Shown here: positions 46,104 to 53,933 of the stretch, piece by piece | How the letters are laid out: each line of letters begins with the position of its first letter | Numbering within the stretch: the stretch's first letter is position 1 | Origin: Halalkalibacter nanhaiisediminis | GTDB taxonomy: Bacteria; Bacillota; Bacilli; Bacillales; Bacillaceae_D | Assembly: GCF_007830185.1 (NCBI RefSeq) | Contig: NZ_VLKZ01000013.1 | Coordinates: 1-57,608, forward strand | Reading direction: 5' to 3' | DNA: 57,608 nt | Position numbers and translations under genes: made by a program | The notes under the pieces: generated by a model | What the model was told of the DNA's origin: nothing | Databases searched by the model: none | What the model saw: only the letters and a program-made list of their open reading frames with translations

Positions 46104-46331
46104 TTATTTTGGTTTTTGTTTGCGGTGTTTACGAGAATATGGATAGGTTAGCGATCCAATGATCAAAGCAACACCTACTAAAAATAGATAAAATTCAATT
46201 CGTTCAATTAAAAAGGCTAAATACATTGTAAATTGATAACCTGTCGTTAAAAGATTTAAGTAAGCAAGAATACTAACGCCACCAATGACAGCTAAAGTAA
46301 ACCCTATCAAGACGAGAAATATACGAATCAC
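46104..46331 (-). CDS. Small two-segment membrane protein downstream of yjaZ
   Basis: This 75-residue protein has two membrane helices (about 3-24 and 40-58) and a very basic tail (YSRKHRKQKPK). The GTG at 46331 is preferred because GGAGG lies eight bases upstream. A TTG at 46382, overlapping the yjaZ stop codon, would add 17 residues and is the alternative. It is cotranscribed with yjaZ. Function is unknown. Confidence 0.65.
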   Translation of the reverse strand: MIRIFLVLIGFTLAVIGGVSILAYLNLLTTGYQFTMYLAFLIERIEFYLFLVGVALIIGSLTYPYSRKHRKQKPK

Positions 46332-46378
46332 CTTCCACTCCTCCCATTTTAATGGTGCATCCCTTTTTTTATTCCCTA

Positions 46379-47224
46379 TCAATTCGTACCCTTTTTCTCA
46401 AAAAAGATTGAACGCTCAAATAATGCTTCAGCAGATTCATCCAGCAATGTGATCGTTTTATCTGTATCTTTTGCAGCAGAATGAACCAATTGATAGCCAA
46501 TATAATAACCAAGCCATAGCGGTACCTTTACTTGCTCATTTCCATATAAATAGACCTGATGTTTTTTCCGATCTTTTAAGAACAAATTCGGTCTAATCCA
46601 TCTGTTAAACCAATCATGAATCCATCTTTGATCGTAATAACTCGTCCATGCTGCATTCACATCTGTTCCAATTTCTTCTTTGACCGCAAGCTCAGCTAAA
46701 CCTTCCATAACCATTGATTCAAGAAGGGGCATTGATTTTTCCGTTAACTTTGTGTGCATGAGACGACAGCTATGATGATATTCATGGGTTACTAATGCTT
46801 GAAGCTCTCTTTTCGTAAGCCTTGAATGAATGAAGAGTATGATAGCTTTAGGTAATGTAATGCCCATTTTCCCACCTAATTCTTTCATTAGAAAAGAATG
46901 ACGTTTTTCAACGGGAAGCAAATATAGTTTGACATCTGGACCCGTCCATTTTTTTTGTAAATAAGTCAGTTGCTTTTGAGTCTCTATCCATGCAGAACGG
47001 TCCATTAACTGCTCTACTTCAAGATCAATTGAGACGTCTGGTCGAACAAGTCCAGCCTGAAAAAGGAATTGTTGAAGTGCCCTTGTATTTTTCGTTTCGA
47101 AAATATCACTGAGAGGTTCAATCATGACCTGTCTATGCAAGCTCATTTTTTCAGATAGGGAATCTACTTTTCGCCATTTTTGACAATAGATACGCAACCA
47201 TTTATCCGTTCTCACTACCCCCAT
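46379..47224 (-). CDS. yjaZ: YjaZ-like predicted zinc protease (DUF2268)
   Basis: This 281-residue protein has the zinc site THEYHHSCRLM (HExxH) and a downstream glutamate in MVMEGLAELAVKEE, the usual layout of DUF2268 metallopeptidases. No signal peptide is seen. The ATG at 47224 follows AAGGAG at nine bases; two start codons just upstream overlap that site. The target is unknown. Confidence 0.82.
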   Translation of the reverse strand: MGVVRTDKWLRIYCQKWRKVDSLSEKMSLHRQVMIEPLSDIFETKNTRALQQFLFQAGLVRPDVSIDLEVEQLMDRSAWIETQKQLTYLQKKWTGPDVKLYLLPVEKRHSFLMKELGGKMGITLPKAIILFIHSRLTKRELQALVTHEYHHSCRLMHTKLTEKSMPLLESMVMEGLAELAVKEEIGTDVNAAWTSYYDQRWIHDWFNRWIRPNLFLKDRKKHQVYLYGNEQVKVPLWLGYYIGYQLVHSAAKDTDKTITLLDESAEALFERSIFFEKKGTN

Positions 47225-47372
47225 CCACATCACTCCTTATCATTACTATATGAACAGGTCGACTAAAATGAACCAATTTCTGCGGAAATAGTGTTATTTC
47301 AACTTTTCAAAATACCCATGTTTATGTGAAAATAAGTGAAGGAAATGAAAATCGGTGAGGAGGACCATCAAT

Positions 47373-47653
47373 ATGCCTAATCAAGAGAGCAACAACAAAA
47401 ACTCTACTATCAATTAATTGAACATATTGCCGCTTCTATTACAGAAGCTAATGAACAAGCAGCGCATCAAGGAATTGAAACGCGACTCCCAGTCTTACAT
47501 TTATATAAAGAGCAGACCGAACAAATTGAAGACATTCAGAACTATTTTAGACAAGTTGGCATGCCTATTGAGCAAACAACGGAAGCTGACGTATTAACCA
47601 TGGCCTTGAAGCATTTCCATCAGTTTATTTGTCACTTACAAAATGATAAATAA
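47373..47653 (+). pseudogene. Frameshifted small helical protein gene
   Basis: A good ribosome binding site (GAGGAGG) leads to ATG at 47373, and the frame MPNQESNNK stops at codon 15. The next frame is then open to 47653 and encodes about 85 coherent residues (KLYYQLIEHIAASITEAN ... MALKHFHQFICHLQNDK) with no start codon of its own until late. A single-base deletion near 47390 explains this. It is followed by its own terminator. Either a real mutation or a sequencing error is possible; no family is recognised. Confidence 0.65.
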
Positions 47654-47693
47654 ATGCACCCAGCTTCTTTGTAGATAAAGCTTGGGTGCATTT
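47652..47693 (+). terminator. Terminator after the frameshifted gene
   Basis: Fifteen-base arms starting AAATGCACCCAGCTT, with complement ending TGCATTT, directly follow the stop codon and support that the disrupted gene is or was a transcription unit. Confidence 0.82.
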
Positions 47694-47744
47694 ATATGGA
47701 AGACTAATTAATCATTTCAACAAATGATCGAGCATTGTTCACCA

Positions 47745-49913
47745 TTATTTTACTGATTGAAACGTAATTCGTTTAAGTTGTTTATCCCAACTAAGTGATG
47801 CCTGAAACGATTTTCCTTCCTTTTTAAAACCATCTAGTACTTCCGTTTGTCCGTCCGTTAGTATTGCTTTTATATCTTTTTGTCTAAGTTTCTTCCCTAA
47901 GAGAGTTTTTGAGATCGTAAAAGAACAATGATGTGTTTTATATTGATTACATCCAAAAAACGTCCCGCGATCTAAAATAGTCCCCCCACAATTAGGACAA
48001 GTTCCTATAGATGACACTCTACGTTTATTTTGTCCCTTTCTTGTCTTACGTTGCATAGATGTAAGATCACGATCACTAAAGTCCCAATTGTTAGCTTGTG
48101 ATTTGGCTTCATCAATTAGATGATCAACCAACTTTCTTGTTTGTTCCATGAAAGAAACAGAGGAAGCTTCCCCTTTTCCAATTTCCCGTAAACGTTGCTC
48201 CCATTTTGCCGTCATTTCAGCTGATGTCAGGATGCTTGAACCTAGCGCATCAATAAGCAATCTTCCCTTTTCTGTTGGGGAAACAATATTTTTTGTTACT
48301 GTCATGTAACCTCTATCTTTTAAAACGGTTAAAATGCCTGCTCGTGTTGCTTCTGTCCCAAGACCCTGTGATTCCATTAATACTTTTTCCAGCTCCGAAT
48401 CGGTTAATTGTTTTCCTGCCGTTTTCATTACCGTAATAAGCTGTCCTTCAGTGTAGCGTTTAGGAGGCTGAGTCACCGACTCACGAGTTTGAACACTTTT
48501 TACGATTCCTTGTTCTTCTACTTCAAGTGCAGGTAAGTCTTGGTCATCATTTTTTTGATCATTTGTATAAATAATACGTCTCCAGCCCTCCTGTTTAATA
48601 ACTTTTCCTTTTGATTGAAAAGTTGCACGACCATCAACAAGTGTCTCTACTTTTGTCAGATGAACGATAGCATCTTTTTCATGGGCTGCGAGTAACGAAC
48701 GTGCAATCAAATCATAAATTTTTTGTTCATCATTTGATAACTTTTCAACGTTAGGTACTTGTTCAGTTGGAATAATCGCATAATGATCGGTTACTTTTTT
48801 ATCATTCACATAGCGTTTATTATGAAGTAATGAAGCTGTTGGTAATGGGGCAAACTGCTTATAATCAGGTTTTGTTAATAATGTTTCCACAATAGCTGGA
48901 AACATGTTCGCCTCTCCTTTTGTTACAAAAGAAGAGTCAGTCCTTGGATAAGAAATATACCCCTTTACATAAAGTTTTTGTGCAATATCCAATGTCTGCT
49001 TTGGCGAAAAGCGAAAACGCTGGTTTGCAAGTGTTTGTAAACTAGAAAGTGTAAAAAAATATGGAGGCTTATAATGCTTTTCCTCCTTTTCAATATTTGA
49101 TACAGCCGCCTGCTTTCCCTTACAAAAAAGCGCAACCTTTTCTGCTTGTTCAGCTGACTTTAATCTTGTTTGCTCATCTTTATGCCAAATGCCTTCATAT
49201 TCTTTTCCATTCATTAAGAATATCGCTTTCACTTCCCAAAAGGGTTCTGGCTTAAAAGCTTCAATCTCCTTTTCGCGTTTAACAATTAAAGCTAAAGTCG
49301 GAGTCTGAACACGACCAGTTGAAAAAACATCATTGATCCCTTTCTGCTTAAACAAAAGTGTGTATGCTCTTGAAGCATTCATCCCAACAAGCCAGTCAGC
49401 ACATGATCTGCTCAATGCCTCATAATAAAGCGGACGCGTCTCTTCCTCTGTACGCAGTTGCCTAAAACCAGTCTCTACCGCATTGGCGGTTAAAGAAGAT
49501 AACCACAAGCGTTTTAGCGGTTTATTAATTTGGCATTGTTGCAAGATAAGTCGAACAATTAATTCTCCTTCACGTCCTGCATCCCCTGCCATTATAATTT
49601 CCTTGACACTCGATTGATTGGCCAGTTTCTTAATCATTTGAAATTGCTTTGTCTTTCCACGTGTTACTTGATGTTTAAATTTCTCTGGTACAATCGGCAA
49701 TGTTTCAAGTTTCCATGCTTTCCACCTCTGATCGTACTGCTCAGGAGGTACCAGCTCACATAAGTGACCGATTGCCCACGTGACATATGCCCCGTTTGGA
49801 AACATAGACGAAGGCTTTATTTCAATATAACCTGTTCCTTTAATAGAGGGAAAGGGAGCAGCGAGCTTAGCTCCTTGATCAGGCTTTTCAGCTATGATTA
49901 ATACAGATCCCAT
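47745..49913 (-). CDS. topB: DNA topoisomerase III
   Basis: This 722-residue type IA topoisomerase has a Toprim domain (LIIAEKPDQGAKLAAPF and AGDAGREGELIVR), the catalytic Tyr in GYISYPRTDSSFV and a C-terminal zinc-type domain with CPNCGGTILDRG and a distal CNQYKTHHC. It relaxes and decatenates negatively supercoiled DNA. Length matches Bacillus TopB. Confidence 0.95.
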   Translation of the reverse strand: MGSVLIIAEKPDQGAKLAAPFPSIKGTGYIEIKPSSMFPNGAYVTWAIGHLCELVPPEQYDQRWKAWKLETLPIVPEKFKHQVTRGKTKQFQMIKKLANQSSVKEIIMAGDAGREGELIVRLILQQCQINKPLKRLWLSSLTANAVETGFRQLRTEEETRPLYYEALSRSCADWLVGMNASRAYTLLFKQKGINDVFSTGRVQTPTLALIVKREKEIEAFKPEPFWEVKAIFLMNGKEYEGIWHKDEQTRLKSAEQAEKVALFCKGKQAAVSNIEKEEKHYKPPYFFTLSSLQTLANQRFRFSPKQTLDIAQKLYVKGYISYPRTDSSFVTKGEANMFPAIVETLLTKPDYKQFAPLPTASLLHNKRYVNDKKVTDHYAIIPTEQVPNVEKLSNDEQKIYDLIARSLLAAHEKDAIVHLTKVETLVDGRATFQSKGKVIKQEGWRRIIYTNDQKNDDQDLPALEVEEQGIVKSVQTRESVTQPPKRYTEGQLITVMKTAGKQLTDSELEKVLMESQGLGTEATRAGILTVLKDRGYMTVTKNIVSPTEKGRLLIDALGSSILTSAEMTAKWEQRLREIGKGEASSVSFMEQTRKLVDHLIDEAKSQANNWDFSDRDLTSMQRKTRKGQNKRRVSSIGTCPNCGGTILDRGTFFGCNQYKTHHCSFTISKTLLGKKLRQKDIKAILTDGQTEVLDGFKKEGKSFQASLSWDKQLKRITFQSVK

Positions 49914-49965
49914 GTATTAGTCAACCTCTTTCACTTTGGAATAACAAAACATCTCACAAAAGAAA

Positions 49966-49992
49966 AACCTTCCATCTCTTATCTGGAAGGTT
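49966..49992 (-). terminator. Terminator upstream of topB
   Basis: AACCTTCCA and TGGAAGGTT form a stem followed on the minus strand by TTTTTCTTTTG. It ends the small operon 50107-50687. A second hairpin at 50031-50057 (AACCTGCT/AGCAGGTT) lies between. Confidence 0.78.
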
Positions 49993-50106
49993 ACATAACC
50001 TAATTAATTCTAGTATATCATTTTCTATCTAACCTGCTCATTTAAAATAAGCAGGTTTTTCAAGATTAAGCATGTTCAGTGAAATTTTACCACCTTATCA
50101 CAATTG

Positions 50107-50229
50107 TTACATTACCTCTCTACCAGCTTCCTGTTGGGTAAAGAAAAAGATAAAGACTATAAGGGGAAGAGCTAATAAAAAGATTCCACTTTTTGAAGGT
50201 TTAATAGTCTGGATATCGGTTAGAGCCAT
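50107..50229 (-). CDS. 40-residue membrane protein overlapping the orphan repeat protein gene
   Basis: The frame encodes MALTDIQTIKPSKSG, then a hydrophobic helix (about 16-31) and TQQEAGREVM. Its ATG at 50229 lies inside the last codons of the upstream gene (ten-base overlap). GAGGAAGGG sits before it, which implies translational coupling. No family is recognised. Confidence 0.6.
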   Translation of the reverse strand: MALTDIQTIKPSKSGIFLLALPLIVFIFFFTQQEAGREVM

Positions 50230-50687
50230 CTCATCCCTTCCTCTCTTAATGAATTGACTAAATGATCATCAACTTTAAAATGCTTATTGACAATCCTTTG
50301 AAAAAATCGATAATCCCTTTCTAATTCTGGTATAGTTGGGGAAGGGATTTCAGCACCTGTAATTGGTCCAGAAACATCGATAGTAAACCTTGCAGGCGAA
50401 ATAAAAATACCCGTAATAAAAAGGTCTTTTTTTAGCAATAAGGTAGCTAGGATAATATCGATAATATCAATCAAGGCCGTAGCAAGTTGATTCCCCTCTT
50501 CACCTACAAGACGAGTCTCTCCAGTCAACGGTCCTCCTAATGCCATACTAAACCCACTAGCTCCTATAAAAACACCCTTAATCGTAATTTGACCTGTTAA
50601 TAATAACGCTGCAGTGACAACGTTAAGATGTATTTGAATAGAACGTATGATTTTAATATCAGCTTCAGCTTTCCTTTTTCTGTTCAC
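50220..50687 (-). CDS. Orphan protein with two internal repeats
   Basis: This roughly 155-residue protein contains two related units of about 46 residues. The first runs from IQIHLNVVTAALLL to SMALGGPLTG; the second from IDIIDIILATLLL to TIDVSGPITG. Each has a helix, then a sheet-like stretch ending in a GPxTG turn. The C-terminus is a basic and acidic helix. The GTG at 50687 has GAGG 11 bases upstream; GTG 50696 is the alternative. It is cotranscribed with a 40-residue membrane protein. Function is unknown. Confidence 0.65.
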   Translation of the reverse strand: MNRKRKAEADIKIIRSIQIHLNVVTAALLLTGQITIKGVFIGASGFSMALGGPLTGETRLVGEEGNQLATALIDIIDIILATLLLKKDLFITGIFISPARFTIDVSGPITGAEIPSPTIPELERDYRFFQRIVNKHFKVDDHLVNSLREEGMRWL

Positions 50688-50877
50688 TGCCGCCACACCC
50701 TCTTAGCATATTCTATTCAGAACTATAGAAATTGTTATTAATCAAAAAAAAATTGTATATTACCATCATTTTGAAATGAAGTTTGTTATTCTTCTCTTGT
50801 TTTTAACAAGCCTTCATGTTTACAACATTCTTAGTTCGGGAATTAAGAGTGTATGAATGAAGGAGGGGATTGTAAAC

Positions 50878-51372
50878 ATGGCACTAAAAAACGAGCAGCT
50901 TCACACATTGAAAGATACATTACTGACAATGAAAAAAGGTTTAGAAAAAAAGAAAGCAAGTGAACACGGAACGACATCAGATGATAATCAAAGTGAACTA
51001 TCGAGTGGAATCGATAATCATCCAGCAGAAGAGGCTTCTAATTACGAAGAACAAATGAAACAACAAACGTTTAAACAAGCTGATCAAGAGAGATTAAATG
51101 AAATTAATGATTCACTTGAACAAATTGAAAAAGGGGAATATGGTATATGCGTAGATACTGGCGACGAGATTTCCTTTGAAAGATTAGAAGCCGTACCTTA
51201 TGCCAAGCGAACAGTCGAAGCTCAACAAGCATTCGAGGAAAATCACCTTAGCGATCAAACGAATGAACAAGAACATGAGGATACGATAAGTAGCTTAGCT
51301 GATTCTGATACAGTTAGACATAAACATACGAATACAACAACGCGCCTCCAAGAAGAACAAGACGCATTTTAG
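50878..51372 (+). CDS. DksA/TraR (YteA-like) protein lacking most zinc ligands
   Basis: This 164-residue protein has the coiled-coil N-terminus and the GEYGICVDTGDEISFERLEAVPYAKRTVEAQ segment that aligns with the DksA/TraR zinc finger of YteA. Only one of the four usual cysteines remains. The last 40 residues are polar and His-rich. The ATG at 50878 follows GAAGGAGGGG. Relatives are general stress or sporulation proteins; loss of zinc binding is inferred. Confidence 0.8.
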   Translation: MALKNEQLHTLKDTLLTMKKGLEKKKASEHGTTSDDNQSELSSGIDNHPAEEASNYEEQMKQQTFKQADQERLNEINDSLEQIEKGEYGICVDTGDEISFERLEAVPYAKRTVEAQQAFEENHLSDQTNEQEHEDTISSLADSDTVRHKHTNTTTRLQEEQDAF

Positions 51373-51374
51373 AA

Positions 51375-51412
51375 AAAAACGACTTTATCTATAATCTGAT
51401 AAAGTCGTTTTT
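51375..51412. terminator. Bidirectional terminator after the YteA-like gene
   Basis: Fifteen-base arms (AAAAACGACTTTATC and complement) lie between the two convergent genes. Confidence 0.9.
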
Positions 51413-51419
51413 CATTATT

Positions 51420-51761
51420 CTATTCTTGATCAATCAACTTCACAAGCATATGAGCAAGCATATGACGTTCTTCTTTTTCTCCAACTTTCCATAATTCTTG
51501 AAGAAGTTTTTCTTCACGATTTTTTGGCTCAACATGTTCCGCTAAATAATTCGCTATTTTTTCTGCCACAATTGCCAGCTGTTCATCATTCAAGCCAATC
51601 TTTTTTGCGATTCCAATACGATCATCTAAATACCTTTTAAAGCCATCAAAACTAGCTACGATCTCGTCAATATTTTCATGATCCATTCGCTTAATTGTAT
51701 CCTCAACTCTATCAATGTGTAAGTCTCCCTGTTTTTCAACAACATGATTTTTTTCTGACAT
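51420..51761 (-). CDS. DUF3243 protein (YmfJ-like)
   Basis: This 113-residue helical protein has ASFDGFKRYLDDRIGIAKKIGLNDEQL and YLAEHVEPKNREEKLLQELWKVG, which match the DUF3243 family of Bacillus. The N-terminal 25 residues are polar. GGAGG precedes the ATG. Function is unknown. Confidence 0.82.
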   Translation of the reverse strand: MSEKNHVVEKQGDLHIDRVEDTIKRMDHENIDEIVASFDGFKRYLDDRIGIAKKIGLNDEQLAIVAEKIANYLAEHVEPKNREEKLLQELWKVGEKEERHMLAHMLVKLIDQE

Positions 51762-51901
51762 TTTATCTCCTCCTCTGTACGCTTTGTATTTATAATGGTA
51801 ACCTCAGAGTGTGAATGTTAAACGTCTAACATGATTGAAAGTAGGTTTTCTTTTATAAAGATCGAACAAATGATGAAGTAAAACGATTTGGAGGAAAAAG
51901 C

Positions 51902-52726
51902 ATGGGAAAAGGATTAGAAGGAAAGAAAATTGCACTTGCTGCTTCACGTAAAACAGACGAAATGGCAACAATCATTGAAAAGCAAGGTGGCGAGACCATT
52001 GTACGACCTTTACAAGGAACCGTTTTTTTAGCCGAGAAAGAAGTTGAACCTGAATTACGTCAATTCGTTGAAGAAAAAGCCGATTGGGTCATTTTCACAA
52101 CTGGTATTGGGACAGAATCACTACTCAAAGTTGCTGAAGTAATTGGTATTTATGATGAATATGTCAAAGTCATTCAACAAGCACAAGTAGCTACTAGAGG
52201 ATATAAAACAGTGGCGGCGTTAAAGAAAATTAATGTGACACCTGTGGCGGTTGATGAAGACGGGACGACAGCAGGTTTAATTAATGCATTAAAAGATATT
52301 GACTTTTCAGGAAAGCGCGTAATGGTACAACTACATGGTGTGACCATTCCAACACTTATTACCTTCCTTGAAAAAAAAGGGGCAACCGTCATTCAATTAT
52401 TACCTTATCAGCATACACCTCCTGAAACAGAGACGCTTGAGCAATTATATAATGAAGTAATAAATCAACAAGTAGATGCAGTATGTTTTACAACAGCTAT
52501 ACAAGCACGTTCATTTTTTCAATACGCAAAGGAATACGGAAATCTAACAAAGTCTCTTAACACTTTTGAGCAAAACGTTGTGGCTGTTGCCGTAGGGAAA
52601 GTAACGGCAGAAGCATTACATGAAGAAGGCGTCAAACGAATCATTAGCCCTGATAAGGAAAGAATGGGCGCGATGATTATTGAGCTTTCTAAATATTATC
52701 AAAATCAAATGAACGAAGAAAACTAG
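51902..52726 (+). CDS. Uroporphyrinogen-III synthase-like protein
   Basis: This 274-residue protein has the two-lobed HemD fold: GKKIALAASRKTDEMATIIEKQGGE at the N-terminus, DWVIFTTGIGTESLLKV in the middle and VDAVCFTTAIQARSFFQYA then VVAVAVGKVTAEALHEEGV in the second lobe. HemD closes the tetrapyrrole ring in haem synthesis. The gene is not beside other hem genes, so it may be a second, stand-alone HemD-like protein. GGAGG precedes the ATG. Confidence 0.8.
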   Translation: MGKGLEGKKIALAASRKTDEMATIIEKQGGETIVRPLQGTVFLAEKEVEPELRQFVEEKADWVIFTTGIGTESLLKVAEVIGIYDEYVKVIQQAQVATRGYKTVAALKKINVTPVAVDEDGTTAGLINALKDIDFSGKRVMVQLHGVTIPTLITFLEKKGATVIQLLPYQHTPPETETLEQLYNEVINQQVDAVCFTTAIQARSFFQYAKEYGNLTKSLNTFEQNVVAVAVGKVTAEALHEEGVKRIISPDKERMGAMIIELSKYYQNQMNEEN

Positions 52727-52747
52727 GTCTTAAAAGATAAAATAGAC

Positions 52748-52792
52748 AACGGGAGAAACTTCTTTGATCGAAGTTTCTCCCGTTCATTTTTT
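52748..52792 (+). terminator. Terminator of the HemD-like gene
   Basis: Fifteen-base perfect arms (AACGGGAGAAACTTC and complement) are followed by CATTTTTT. Confidence 0.9.
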
Positions 52793-52796
52793 GATC

Positions 52797-53270
52797 CTAT
52801 TCATTCACTACATACTCGTCAAAAAATCGTTGAAAGCCTTCATTGCTTGCAGCGCCTTCTACTCTTTCTACCTCCACTCCGTTTTCAAAGTGTACAACAG
52901 TTGGAGTTGACTCAATATTGTACTCATTCCTGCCTTCTTCAAATTCGAGCAAATTGTATTGAACCAAATCAATTCCATTCTCCTCAGCTAACGGTACAAG
53001 CCTTGGCGTAGCTTCCTGACAGAACTGACAAGTCGGACTATAGAAATAAACCGTCACATCTTCTTCATTTGCTAGTCTTTCTGCTAACTCATCTGGAAGA
53101 ATAACATTTTGATAGTTTGGATCGTCTAGTAAATTTACTGTAGCGGCATTTAATCGATCTTTTCCATACGGGTTCCCTTCTGCTTTCTGTGTTTGTTGAA
53201 TATTCGTAACAACAGTAAGAGCAATAAAAAGTAATACGACAACACCGCCAAAAATAAGCACTTTTTTCAT
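52797..53270 (-). CDS. Membrane-anchored thioredoxin-like protein paired with BdbC
   Basis: This 157-residue protein has an N-terminal membrane anchor (about 3-22) and a thioredoxin domain with active site SPTCQFC and the cis-Pro region STPTVVHF. It starts directly after the BdbC stop codon, so the two are cotranscribed. It probably acts as a disulfide oxidoreductase outside the membrane, oxidised by BdbC. Confidence 0.88.
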   Translation of the reverse strand: MKKVLIFGGVVVLLFIALTVVTNIQQTQKAEGNPYGKDRLNAATVNLLDDPNYQNVILPDELAERLANEEDVTVYFYSPTCQFCQEATPRLVPLAEENGIDLVQYNLLEFEEGRNEYNIESTPTVVHFENGVEVERVEGAASNEGFQRFFDEYVVNE

Positions 53271-53699
53271 TTAGTTGTTTTCCTCCTTAGTAAGTCTCAG
53301 CACAACGAGACTACAAATTAAAATAATCACAAAAGCAGTCAATGCAAGAAATGGAATGGTTACAAAACCAAACCAATTAATGTATTGACCAGTACAAGAA
53401 ATTTGCCCACAAGCAGGCGCAGCTTCTGTAAAAAAATCTACCTTTTGAATCGCATAATGATAGGCTGATAAACACATGCCTATAAAGGATAAAACAGCCG
53501 AATAAAGAACAGATTTCGGATCTTTCTTTATAATCCCAATTGCTAATATAAGAACAAGAGGATACATGAAAATACGTTGGTACCAACAAAGAGTACATGG
53601 CTCATATAGTCTCACTTCAGAAAAAAACAGTGACCCAAGCGTGGCAACTAAAGATGTCAACCATGCCACGATGGTAATGTTTTCAATCTTTTTTTGCAA
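53271..53699 (-). CDS. bdbC: Disulfide bond formation protein BdbC (DsbB-like)
   Basis: This 142-residue protein has four membrane segments and the two redox pairs of the DsbB family: EPCTLCWYQR in the first external loop and ACGQISCTG in the second. It passes electrons from thiol oxidoreductases to quinone. The start is TTG with GAGGT upstream. It forms an operon with the thioredoxin-like gene. Confidence 0.93.
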   Translation of the reverse strand: MQKKIENITIVAWLTSLVATLGSLFFSEVRLYEPCTLCWYQRIFMYPLVLILAIGIIKKDPKSVLYSAVLSFIGMCLSAYHYAIQKVDFFTEAAPACGQISCTGQYINWFGFVTIPFLALTAFVIILICSLVVLRLTKEENN

Positions 53700-53831
53700 T
53701 GTTCCGACCTCATTTTCATTTATTTAATCCAGCTTTGATTATACAGAAAGTGACATTTCGAATCTACTCATAATCATTTTCCTTTTAAGTAGATTTTGTT
53801 ACATTTTCGTGTTTGGATTCAACATAAGCTG

Positions 53832-53859
53832 TTTACAATGATTTTACATAAAATTAATT
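53832..53859 (+). promoter_or_regulatory. Pho box upstream of the alkaline phosphatase gene
   Basis: TTTACA (53832-53837) and TTTACA (53843-53848) are separated by five bases, with a third weaker TAATTT at 53854. These are direct repeats at 11-base spacing as required by PhoP. A further TTACA lies at about 53799. Confidence 0.65.
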
Positions 53860-53933
53860 TAATACCTAAAAATCCTTAATATCTATGGGCTATCCTAAAA
53901 AAGAATCAATTGAATAGAGAGGAGTTTTTATTT

